Source: Amylibacter marinus
GTDB taxonomy: Bacteria; Pseudomonadota; Alphaproteobacteria; Rhodobacterales; Rhodobacteraceae
DNA: 44,626 bases
Assembly (NCBI RefSeq): GCF_030160015.1
Contig: NZ_BSNN01000005.1
Location: 1-44,626 of the forward strand
Reading direction: 5' to 3'
This document shows, piece after piece, positions 33,842-41,724 of this stretch. The first letter of the stretch is position 1. Each line of letters begins with the position of its first letter. Below the pieces are notes generated by a model, which made no database searches, had not been told where the DNA came from, and saw nothing but the letters and a program-made list of their open reading frames with translations. A program made the translations under genes and the position numbers.

Positions 33842-35350
33842 TCATAGGCTTTCGATAAAGGCGATCAGGGCATCGCGTTGGGGTTTTGACAGCCGTAGCA
33901 CCTGTTGCTTGGCCGTCTCGGCCTCGCCGCCGTGCCATAGGATCGCCTCTAACAGGTTGCGCGCGCGCCCGTCGTGCAGAAAGCGCGTGTGGCCGCTGAC
34001 CTGTTGGGTTAGGCCTATGCCCCATAGGGGCGGCGTGCGCCATTCGCGTCCCGTGGCGCGCGCGGCGGATACACCATCGGCCAGATCTGGCCCCATGTCA
34101 TGTAACAGCATATCCGTATAGGGCCAGATCAGCTGAAAGCTCTGCTCGGGCAGGTGGGTCAGGCGCTGGGTTACGAATTTTGGTCTATGACAGGCGATAC
34201 AGCCGCTGTCGTAGAATATCTGTTTGCCCTGTAGCACCTCGGGCGCATCTACGCGGCGGCGTTTGGGCACCCCAAGGTTGCGGGCATAAAATGTGACCAA
34301 TCTCAGCGCCTCGGCGGATATTTCGGCATTGTCATGCGTGGGGGTATTGCCATTGGGTGCGGCGCGGCATGCGGGCTGGTTTGGGGTGCAATCGCCGTGG
34401 CCTGCAGGGTGTAGGGGGGATGAAATGCCAATGTCATTAGAAAATGCGGCCGCCGATTGATCCAGCACGCTGGCGGAGGTGGCCTTTAGACCAAAGCGCC
34501 CCAATGCGGTTTGGCCAAGGGCGCCAGAATACACCATATTTGCGCGCCCAGAGATGCCATCCCCGTCGGCATCATCGGGATCGGCATGGGCGATGATATC
34601 CGTGGGGTCTATGGCCTCTAGCAGGCCTAGGCCGATCATCTGTGGGGCGATGCGGGGTGCGGCGATGGTCTGTGGGTGCATTGGCCCATAGGCCAGATCG
34701 TGCAGGTGGTATTCTGGGCGTTGCAGGGTGATTTCTGTACCATCAGCGAATGTGATCGGATAATCGGTGGTGGTGATCTCGAAGCGGCCCTCGGCGGCAT
34801 GGCCCGGGGCGGCCAGATCCTGAAACTGGGCGCCATAGGTGGGATCGGGCAGGGTGGCGAGATAGCCGGTGATATCGGATGTATCTGGATGTGGGTCAGG
34901 GCGCGCAAGGGCCAGCACCAAGGAGACCGCGCGATCGTCATTGTTTGCTGGTGGGTGGCCACGCCCGTCTTTCAAATGGCACCGCTGGCAAGAGCGCGCA
35001 TTATAAAGCGGGCCCAGGCCATCGCTGGCGAGGGTAGAGCTGGGGGAGGATACCCATAGTTTGCGAAACAGCGCGTTGCCCAATCTAAAATTCAGCTGAT
35101 CGGCGAAAGAGATATTGGCCGATGGGTCAGAAAAGGCATCTGAATTTTTACGCACAGGCACGCTGGCGGCGCCTGCGGGGTTGGATTCAAATTTTTCAGG
35201 CGCAGAAAAATCGGATGTGGGGGCGGTGACTGCGGCAATGCGCGCGGATTCATCGGCGGTGCGCGGGATCACATTAGGCGCGGTATCCGCCCAAGGCATG
35301 TTGGGTAAGATTAGCGCCGCCAACAGGGGGCCGTGGGATAATCGATACAT
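33842..35350 (-). CDS. Di-heme thiol-oxidoreductase-like protein (DHOR)
   Basis: 502 residues with a signal peptide (MYRLSHGPLLAALILPNMPWA). Two c-type heme sites, CQRCH (about 118-122) and CIACH (about 385-389). The family sits next to imelysin genes in iron-regulated clusters, and it does so here, 71 bases downstream. Its reaction in the periplasm is not established. Confidence 0.88.
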   Translation of the reverse strand: MYRLSHGPLLAALILPNMPWADTAPNVIPRTADESARIAAVTAPTSDFSAPEKFESNPAGAASVPVRKNSDAFSDPSANISFADQLNFRLGNALFRKLWVSSPSSTLASDGLGPLYNARSCQRCHLKDGRGHPPANNDDRAVSLVLALARPDPHPDTSDITGYLATLPDPTYGAQFQDLAAPGHAAEGRFEITTTDYPITFADGTEITLQRPEYHLHDLAYGPMHPQTIAAPRIAPQMIGLGLLEAIDPTDIIAHADPDDADGDGISGRANMVYSGALGQTALGRFGLKATSASVLDQSAAAFSNDIGISSPLHPAGHGDCTPNQPACRAAPNGNTPTHDNAEISAEALRLVTFYARNLGVPKRRRVDAPEVLQGKQIFYDSGCIACHRPKFVTQRLTHLPEQSFQLIWPYTDMLLHDMGPDLADGVSAARATGREWRTPPLWGIGLTQQVSGHTRFLHDGRARNLLEAILWHGGEAETAKQQVLRLSKPQRDALIAFIESL

Positions 35351-35421
35351 GGTTTGCCTTGGGGCCTGTGGCCAGTTGGTTGGCGCCGCAGCCCCGTTGG
35401 GTGCGGCGCCGATTTGCAGTA

Positions 35422-36657
35422 TTAGTGGAAAACCGCGTCTGGGTTGTCAAGGCTATCAGAGCCTTCGATCGCGATGGCATCAAGGCCCAGTGCTACGGTG
35501 GCGCGCTCGATTGATTTGGTCTGTTTTACCAACGCATTGACCGCATTCATGATCAGTGCTTCGCCTTTGGCGTTGCCGCGCTCTAGCATTTGATCATAGG
35601 CAAATCCGCCCTCTGCGGCGGCCTTTAGCGCGCCCAATTCACCCATTGTGGCGGCCAGATCCGCCTGTAGGGCTGTATCAACGCCGGCGTCTTTTGCCGC
35701 GACCAGATCCGCCAGAGAGGCACCAGAAATCACAGTGCCATCAACGCGGGTGTATTTGCCAAGGTAGACGTTTTGCACGCCCAAGCCATCGTAGAAATGG
35801 CTGTTGTGGGTATTGTCGGAGAAACAATCGTGCTCTTCCTCTGGGTCGTTCAACATCACGCCCAGCTTCATGCGCTCGCCGGCCTGTTCGCCATAGGACA
35901 ATGACCCCATTCCGGTGAGGATGGTTTGTAGGGATAGACCATCGCGTGCGGCGCCCTTGGGGGCCCATTGGGCGGTCATCCATTCCAGATCGCTGACCAG
36001 CAGGTCAGTGGCGGCGCGCAGGTAATCGGCGCGGCGCTCACAGTTGCCACCGGTACAGGCGGCACCTGTGGCATAATCGGTTGCTGGGCGGTTGCCTGCG
36101 CCTGCGCCGTGGCCGTTTAGATCTTGGCCCCAGAGCAGGAATTCAATGGCGTGATAGCCGGTGGCGACGTTGCTTTCGACCTCATCAGCTTCGTGCAGGG
36201 TGTCTGACAGCAATTCTGGGGTGATTTCTGTCGCATCGATCGCTGTGCCAGACAGGGTGAAGGTGGGGTTGGCGATTACGTTCAGTGCCGCATATTCGTT
36301 TTCATCGGTAGCGCCGCCGTAGGTGGCATCTACGTAATCGATCAGGCCTTCGTCCAGGGGCCATGCATTTACCTTACCTTCCCAATCGTCAACGATGGGG
36401 TTGCCAAAACGGTAGGCTTCGGTTTGTTGGTAGGGCACGCGCGCGGCCAGCCATGCGGTTTTGGCGGCATTTAGCGTGGCATCGGAGGGGGCGGCGATCA
36501 GGGCATCTACGGCAGATTTTAACGCCTGTGCGGTGCTTAGGCTGTCTGCGTATTTTGCCTGAGCGATGGCGGCATAATTGTCCAGCACTGCGCTGGTGTC
36601 TGCCATGACTGGTAGGGAAAATGCACAGAGCGCAAGGGCCGAAAGGGTGGTTTTCAT
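35422..36657 (-). CDS. Imelysin-family iron-regulated periplasmic protein
   Basis: 411 residues with signal peptide MKTTLSALALCAFSLPVMA. The imelysin GxHxxE motif is GYHAIEFLLWGQDLNG, and WLAARVPYQQTEAYRFGNPIVDDWEG is the other conserved block. IrpA-type members are induced by iron starvation and are thought to help iron uptake. It forms an operon with the di-heme protein gene. The usual second imelysin and DUF1513 gene are absent. Confidence 0.9.
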   Translation of the reverse strand: MKTTLSALALCAFSLPVMADTSAVLDNYAAIAQAKYADSLSTAQALKSAVDALIAAPSDATLNAAKTAWLAARVPYQQTEAYRFGNPIVDDWEGKVNAWPLDEGLIDYVDATYGGATDENEYAALNVIANPTFTLSGTAIDATEITPELLSDTLHEADEVESNVATGYHAIEFLLWGQDLNGHGAGAGNRPATDYATGAACTGGNCERRADYLRAATDLLVSDLEWMTAQWAPKGAARDGLSLQTILTGMGSLSYGEQAGERMKLGVMLNDPEEEHDCFSDNTHNSHFYDGLGVQNVYLGKYTRVDGTVISGASLADLVAAKDAGVDTALQADLAATMGELGALKAAAEGGFAYDQMLERGNAKGEALIMNAVNALVKQTKSIERATVALGLDAIAIEGSDSLDNPDAVFH

Positions 36658-36776
36658 GATCTGGTTCCTTAGATCTTGGGCAGGTTTTTGGGGCCTGCGG
36701 ATGGATATGGGGTTGCTGAGTGGTGGGTGACCCTGTGGCGTGGTGGCGGGCGGGTCTGCTCTGGCTATATCCGACT

Positions 36777-36793
36777 AATTAAATCGGTTAATT
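36777..36793. promoter_or_regulatory. AT-rich inverted repeat upstream of the imelysin gene
   Basis: AATTAA-N5-TTAATT, 120 bases before the imelysin start. It could be an iron-regulator site, but it does not match a box I can name. Confidence 0.3.
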
Positions 36794-36845
36794 GAGGGAT
36801 AGCAGGGGGTGGGGGGGTGTGCAATAGTTGATTTAAATACTCGGG

Positions 36846-37727
36846 TTATTCCGTGCCCGAGAAATCCACCACGCGGTGTAGGATTTTAAGAAAGGCCTGC
36901 ACCTTGGGTGTGCGGTGCAAATCCACATGGGTCACCAGCCAGATGGGGGTTTGCCATTCGGGGCGTGGGGGCATCACCTCGGTCAGGTCTGGGTCGTGGA
37001 TGGCATCGCGTCTGGGCAAAAACCCGATGCCCAGACCCGCGCTTACCGCCGCCGCGCGCAGGGCATTGTCTTGCGATCGAAACCGCAGCGCCGATGCGGG
37101 GACGCATTCATGTAGCCAGCGCAGGAAGGGCGGGCGCGGGTCTGGTTGGGCGCCGCCCACGAAATGATGATGCGCAAAGCTATGCTCGCTAGGGGGCAGG
37201 CCGTGGGCATCGATGTATTTTTGGGCCGCAAACAGCCCCAGCTGAATCCCCCCAAAGGCGCGCACCACATTATCAGGATCATCGGGCTGGCGCCCCACCC
37301 GTAGGGCCACATCGGCCTCGCCCAGCTCTAGTTTCACGATTTTATCGCCTGTTATGAAATGCACCCGTACCTCTGGGTGCTGGGTGGTGAATTCATGGAT
37401 GGCGGGCAACAGGTAGGGGGCCATAGTATTCAGCGAGGTGATGGTGAATTCGCCGCTAAGGGTTTGGGATTGGCGCTGTGCTTGGCGGGCCAATTGAGCA
37501 AAGCGCGCATCGGTTTCCTCGGCGCTACGCAGCAGCGATGCGCCCAGATCTGTGGGGGTAAAGCCGCGCGCGTGGCGCAGGAACAGCGGCGCGGCAAAGC
37601 TGGCCTCGAGCAGGTCTATGTGGCGGGTGACTGTGGCGCGGTGAATGCCCAGCACCTGTGCGGCGGCGCTGACGGTGCCGAGGCGGGCCACCTGTGCGGC
37701 GGTGCGGATTTCTGTCCAGTGGTCCAT
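36846..37727 (-). CDS. LysR-family regulator, divergent from the flavin reductase gene
   Basis: 293 residues. Helix-turn-helix GTVSAAAQVLGIHRATVTRHIDLLE, then LFLRHARGFTPTDLG, and a LysR effector domain. The 104-base region to the divergent FMN reductase gene is where it would bind; that is the classical LysR layout. Confidence 0.87.
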   Translation of the reverse strand: MDHWTEIRTAAQVARLGTVSAAAQVLGIHRATVTRHIDLLEASFAAPLFLRHARGFTPTDLGASLLRSAEETDARFAQLARQAQRQSQTLSGEFTITSLNTMAPYLLPAIHEFTTQHPEVRVHFITGDKIVKLELGEADVALRVGRQPDDPDNVVRAFGGIQLGLFAAQKYIDAHGLPPSEHSFAHHHFVGGAQPDPRPPFLRWLHECVPASALRFRSQDNALRAAAVSAGLGIGFLPRRDAIHDPDLTEVMPPRPEWQTPIWLVTHVDLHRTPKVQAFLKILHRVVDFSGTE

Positions 37728-37831
37728 GGGCTACCTGTTGCAAAAATGCGCATAACCCGCGCATATGGGTCTGTTGTTGTTGAAAACCAAGATAGGGCAT
37801 AAGCAAGGAAACTGCAAATCGGAGACATAAG

Positions 37832-38374
37832 ATGAAGATCGTAACCCTAGCCGCCAGCAACAGCGCCCAGTCCATCAACCAGATGCTGGTTAATCACGCC
37901 AGCGATGTATTTAAAACAGAGTTGAATCCAGAGGCCGAGGTCGTGGCCCTGCGCCTAAGTGATTACGAGATGCCCATTTACGGTATTGATCACGAGCAGG
38001 CCCATGGTGTGCCCAGCCCCGCGGTGCGGTTTCTAGAGGCTATTGGTGATGCGGATGCGCTGATCTTTGCCTTTGCCGAGCATAACGGCAATTATACGGC
38101 GGCCTATAAAAACGTGTTTGACTGGGCCTCGCGCCTTGGCAAGCCTGTGTTCCAGCAAAAGCCGATGGTGGCGCTTGGCACATCCCCGGGGCCTGGGGGG
38201 GCGCAGAATGTGCTGAATCTTGCGCTGACCTCGGCGCCACATTTCGGGGCTGATATGCGCGGATCTTTGTCGGTGCCGGTATTTGGCGAGGCCTTTGACC
38301 CAGAGGCGGGGGTCTTGGTGGATGCGGATCTGGCCGCGGCCCTGCGCGATGCGCTGCGCGGATTGCTGGCATAG
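37832..38374 (+). CDS. NADPH-dependent FMN reductase family protein
   Basis: 180 residues, flavodoxin-like. EHNGNYTAAYKNVFDWASRL is the family motif near the flavin, and ALGTSPGPGGAQNVLNLAL the next. It may reduce quinones or flavins in stress. Good ribosome site GGAGACATAAG. Divergent LysR as probable regulator. Confidence 0.87.
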   Translation: MKIVTLAASNSAQSINQMLVNHASDVFKTELNPEAEVVALRLSDYEMPIYGIDHEQAHGVPSPAVRFLEAIGDADALIFAFAEHNGNYTAAYKNVFDWASRLGKPVFQQKPMVALGTSPGPGGAQNVLNLALTSAPHFGADMRGSLSVPVFGEAFDPEAGVLVDADLAAALRDALRGLLA

Positions 38375-38414
38375 CGGGCTTGCGGGGGGTGGTTCTGTCT
38401 TTTAATGCTGGGGT

Positions 38415-39026
38415 ATGAGCACCGCGCGCAGTGAAACCATATCAGAGCAGATCCTTGCGACCCTAAGCGAGGAGATCATCCGCGGGGTTCTTCCGGCGGA
38501 TGAACGATTGCGCCAAGATTATATTGCACGCCGATTTGACACCAGCCATGTGCCGGTGCGCGAGGCGCTGTTGCGCCTAGAGGCGCGTGGTTTGGCCATC
38601 AGCATCCCGCGCCGCGGCGTGCGGGTGGCGGCGATTGGGGCCAATGATATCCGTGAAATAAAGGCCATGCGCCTAGCGCTGGAACCTGTGGCGCTACACC
38701 ATGCCGCCCTGCGGTTTACCCCGCGGGATCTGGCGCGGGCGCGCGCGGCGCAGATGGCCTGTGATCAGGCCAGCGATCTGTATGAATGGGAGGCCAAGAA
38801 CCGTGCCTTTCATGCGGCTATATTGGCGCCTTGTGGGATGCCGCGCATGTTACGGGCTACCGAATCTTTGCAATTCTTGGCGGCGCGCCACATTCTGCAC
38901 CTGTTGGCCAACCGCTGGGAACAGCGCGTTGACCGCGATCATCATGCAATCATAGCCGCCATTGCGCGGCGCGATGCGGATCGCGCGGTTCTGGTTTTGA
39001 AAAAGCACCTTCAGCGTCTGCGCTAG
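38415..39026 (+). CDS. GntR-family (FCD) regulator
   Basis: 203 residues. N-terminal helix-turn-helix (DYIARRFDTSHVPVREALLRLEARGLA) and an FCD domain with EAKNRAFHAAIL and DHHAIIAAI carrying candidate metal-binding His. BioR belongs to the same family, but this gene is far from the bio operon and has no BioR box before it, so I do not name it. It lies 41 bases after the reductase gene. Confidence 0.83.
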   Translation: MSTARSETISEQILATLSEEIIRGVLPADERLRQDYIARRFDTSHVPVREALLRLEARGLAISIPRRGVRVAAIGANDIREIKAMRLALEPVALHHAALRFTPRDLARARAAQMACDQASDLYEWEAKNRAFHAAILAPCGMPRMLRATESLQFLAARHILHLLANRWEQRVDRDHHAIIAAIARRDADRAVLVLKKHLQRLR

Positions 39027-39128
39027 GGGGTGGGCGGGCGTGCATTGATGCTGGCATATCTGTTGTGACGCGCCTATGGTAGCCGCGAATGTGGGAGAGG
39101 GCATCGCCCTGAACAAAAGGAACAGATT

Positions 39129-40076
39129 ATGACAAGCGTATTGGATCAGCTTCGCGAAATGACCACGGTGGTTGCCGACACAGGCGAAGTGGCGGCGGTG
39201 AAAAAATATCAGCCCGTGGATTGCACCACCAACCCATCATTGGTGCTGGCCGCGATCAAGGACCCCGACTCTGCGGATCTGATTGCCGCAGAAATCGCCG
39301 CGGGCAAGGCGGCGGGCAAAACCGCATCACAGGTCTGCGATGTGCTAACGGTCGCCATTGGCGCCGAGCTGGCCGCGATTGTGCCCGGGCGCGTCAGCAC
39401 CGAGGTGGATGCGCGCTTGTCATTTGATACAAATGCATCCGTGGCCCGCGCCCAAGAGATTGTCGCCGAATACGCCAAACGTGGCGTTGGCAAAGAGCGC
39501 ATTTTGATCAAGCTGGCCTCTACATGGGAAGGCATCCGCGCCGCAGAAATCCTGCAAAAGCAAGGCATCGATTGTAACCTGACGCTGCTGTTTTGCATGG
39601 CACAGGCCGTGGCCAGTGCCGATGCGGGTGCATTCCTCATCTCGCCCTTCGTCGGGCGTATCACTGATTGGTACAAAAAGGCCGAGGGCGTAGACGGCTA
39701 TGCCCCTGATGAGGATCCAGGCGTGAAATCTGTGCGCTCTATCTACGATTACTATAAATCAAATGGGATCGATACCATCGTGATGGGCGCCTCTTTCCGC
39801 AATAGTGACCAGATCAAGGCGCTGGCGGGCTGTGATAATCTGACTATCGGGCCAAAATTCCTAGAGGAAATGGGCAACGAAACCGCGGACCTGCCCCGCG
39901 CCCTATCCCCAGAAAACGCCAGCGGCGTTGCCGCGATTTCCATGAACGAGGCTGATTTCCGCTGGGCTATGAACGCCGATGCAATGGCCACCGAAAAACT
40001 GGCCGAGGGCATTCGCAATTTTGACAAAGACCACAATACCCTCATCGCCCTCGTCGGCGAAAAAATGCAGGGCTAA
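39129..40076 (+). CDS. tal: Transaldolase
   Basis: 315 residues, TalB type. DCTTNPSLVLAA at the N-terminus, the Schiff-base Lys in RILIKLASTWEGIRAAEIL, and FLISPFVGRITDWY. Links pentose-phosphate sugars with glycolysis. Ribosome site AAGGAACAG. A strong hairpin follows. Confidence 0.96.
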   Translation: MTSVLDQLREMTTVVADTGEVAAVKKYQPVDCTTNPSLVLAAIKDPDSADLIAAEIAAGKAAGKTASQVCDVLTVAIGAELAAIVPGRVSTEVDARLSFDTNASVARAQEIVAEYAKRGVGKERILIKLASTWEGIRAAEILQKQGIDCNLTLLFCMAQAVASADAGAFLISPFVGRITDWYKKAEGVDGYAPDEDPGVKSVRSIYDYYKSNGIDTIVMGASFRNSDQIKALAGCDNLTIGPKFLEEMGNETADLPRALSPENASGVAAISMNEADFRWAMNADAMATEKLAEGIRNFDKDHNTLIALVGEKMQG

Positions 40077-40090
40077 GCCCCCTTGGGTGT

Positions 40091-40124
40091 GCGTTTGGGT
40101 GCGGGGAGACCTGCACCCAAACGC
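40091..40124. terminator. Terminator-like hairpin after transaldolase
   Basis: Perfect 12-base arms, GCGTTTGGGTGC at 40091-40102 and its complement at 40113-40124, loop of 10. It lies 15 bases after the tal stop between two convergent genes. No T-run follows on the plus strand. Confidence 0.7.
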
Positions 40125-40149
40125 GCCGCCCCGCAGTCCCGCCGGCCGG

Positions 40150-40175
40150 CTTCCAAATCTTTTAAATATCCAAAT
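40150..40175 (-). repeat. 26-base repeat, copy 2 (3' of the siderophore-interacting protein gene)
   Basis: Exact copy of 9484-9509, lying 22 bases after the stop codon of the minus-strand gene ending at 40197 and beyond the hairpin that follows the transaldolase gene. The two copies share orientation relative to the upstream gene. Confidence 0.7.
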
Positions 40176-40196
40176 TCTACCGCCGCGGGCGGGCAC

Positions 40197-40994
40197 TTAT
40201 CCCGCTTCGGCGCGCTTCATCTGTTGGTGTTGATCCTCGATCAGGCCTATTTTCCAATAGCCTGAAATATAGGTATCCGCGCGCGGCACATTCATTTCCT
40301 GTGCTAAAAAACCACGCAGAGATTTAATCACACCAGATTCCCCCGCGATACAGGTCTGCACACGCCCCTCGCGCCAGTCCATGGCGCGGATGAAATCCTC
40401 TTGTGCGCTCGAGGGCTGGCTGGGGTCTGGGTGTACCAGCCAATGAATGTCAATGCCGGCGGGGGCGTCGATGTCTTGCTTGTCCTCGGGGCTGGTAATT
40501 TCAAATACGGCGGTGCCGATGGCATCGCGGGGCATGGCCTCTAGGGTGGCGGCCGCCACGGGCAGGGCGGATGGATCCGCCGCCACCAAATACCAATCCG
40601 CATTATACGCGGCAATTTTCACGCTGCTTGGCCCCGAAAACCCTAGAAAATCGCCTGCCCGCGCGCGGTTGGCCCATGCGGATGCGGGGCCAGCTGTGCC
40701 GTGATCGACAAAATCGATATCCAGCTCTTGGGTCTCTGGGCGGTGGTGGCGCACGGTATAGGTGCGGCGCAGGGGCAGGGGGCCGCTGTTGATGCGCGCA
40801 TGAAACTCTGCGCGGTTTTCGCCCTGCTCTGGTAGGATGATTTTGCAATTTGCCCCCTCGCGGCCTGTGGGGATATCGGCCAATTCGGGGCCTTGGAAGG
40901 TAACGCGGATCATGTTTGGCGTCAGGTGCCACGCGCGTTTCACCGTTAGGATTTTCGGGCTGGGGCGTTTTTTGGGTGTGGATTGCTGGGGCAT
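40197..40994 (-). CDS. Siderophore-interacting protein (ViuB-like ferric reductase)
   Basis: 265 residues from the ATG at 40994. FAD-binding RRTYTVRHH, DIDFVDHGTAGPASAWANRA, and the C-terminal ISGYWKIG are the SIP-family marks. It releases iron by reducing ferric siderophores in the cytoplasm. Start chosen by similarity; the ribosome site is weak and the frame extends to 41078. Confidence 0.88.
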   Translation of the reverse strand: MPQQSTPKKRPSPKILTVKRAWHLTPNMIRVTFQGPELADIPTGREGANCKIILPEQGENRAEFHARINSGPLPLRRTYTVRHHRPETQELDIDFVDHGTAGPASAWANRARAGDFLGFSGPSSVKIAAYNADWYLVAADPSALPVAAATLEAMPRDAIGTAVFEITSPEDKQDIDAPAGIDIHWLVHPDPSQPSSAQEDFIRAMDWREGRVQTCIAGESGVIKSLRGFLAQEMNVPRADTYISGYWKIGLIEDQHQQMKRAEAG

Positions 40995-41348
40995 GGGGGG
41001 CTCGTTTTTTAGTTGACTATTTTTATCGGAGATAAGTCGCCCCTGCAATCCCTTTTCTATCGCATCGCCCAAACGCACCTAATCGGCCAAGGCACGGGCC
41101 GGGTGGGTGTTGTCGATGTAGAATTTCACACCATCCAGCAGCTCTTCTTGGCTGCCAAATTGCGCCGCGGCCCTGTGTTATTTTTCCAAGCAGAGCGCCC
41201 GTTGGGTATATGCGCCACATCGCGTGAAAAGTGGCGAAAATGCACCGTATTGGCCGGTAAACCCGCCAAAAATGCAGAAAACGCCCAGATTTGATTGATC
41301 AAATTTTACATATTTAGTACAAGGCATGGATAAAAACGGAGAGATACC
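40995..41348. other. 354-base gap without a convincing gene
   Basis: Between the SIP gene and the small exported protein. A minus-strand stretch around 41090-41170 reads FGSQEELLDGVKFYIDNTHP and ends in TAG. It looks protein-like but is closed by a stop just upstream, so it may be the remnant of a lost gene. The last 80 bases are AT-rich and probably hold the promoter of the gene at 41349. Confidence 0.4.
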
Positions 41349-41597
41349 ATGAAATATGTAACACCTATCGCGACAGCGGCTGCCTTGTCTGTAGCCCCTG
41401 TGCAGGCCGGTACATTGACCGAGCCGGCAGTAGAAGAAATGATTGAAATGGAAGACAAGAGCAGCTCTTCCACTGGCATTTTGGTGCCATTGTTGCTGTT
41501 GGGCGTTGTGGCCGCTGTGATCGCCTCTAGCGATGACGACGACGATGATAATACCATCACCACGACATTGCCATCACCGAGCCAAAACGACGGTTAA
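41349..41597 (+). CDS. Small exported protein with one membrane helix, unknown function
   Basis: 82 residues. Signal peptide (MKYVTPIATAAALSVAPVQA), Ser run, a helix (ILVPLLLLGVVAAVIA), then SSDDDDDDN and a Thr/Ser/Pro tail. Ribosome site GGAGAGATACC. Small proteins of this layout are common in Rhodobacteraceae but have no known role. A terminator follows. Confidence 0.75.
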   Translation: MKYVTPIATAAALSVAPVQAGTLTEPAVEEMIEMEDKSSSSTGILVPLLLLGVVAAVIASSDDDDDDNTITTTLPSPSQNDG

Positions 41598-41620
41598 TTG
41601 GCATAGACCTACAAAGATCT

Positions 41621-41654
41621 ATAACCCGCGTATGGTAAAACCTGCGCGGGTTAT
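41621..41654 (+). terminator. Terminator hairpin after the small exported protein
   Basis: 10-base arms ATAACCCGCG and CGCGGGTTAT around a 14-base loop, followed by TGCATTTTG, 23 bases after the stop at 41597. Confidence 0.65.
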
Positions 41655-41724
41655 TGCATTTTGGGCCATAGATGCCCAAGGCCGGCCCCGGGGGAATTCA
41701 TCGGATAATTGACAGGATAGATAA

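Noticed and set aside
38415-39026. GntR gene as bioR
   Set aside because: Same protein family and size range, but it is not next to the bio operon and lacks a BioR box upstream, which bioR genes commonly have.
41023-41220. Minus-strand ORF of 65 codons in the gap after the SIP gene
   Set aside because: Composition is unlike a protein and another frame in the same place looks more protein-like but is closed by a stop; I treat the region as a gap with a possible remnant.
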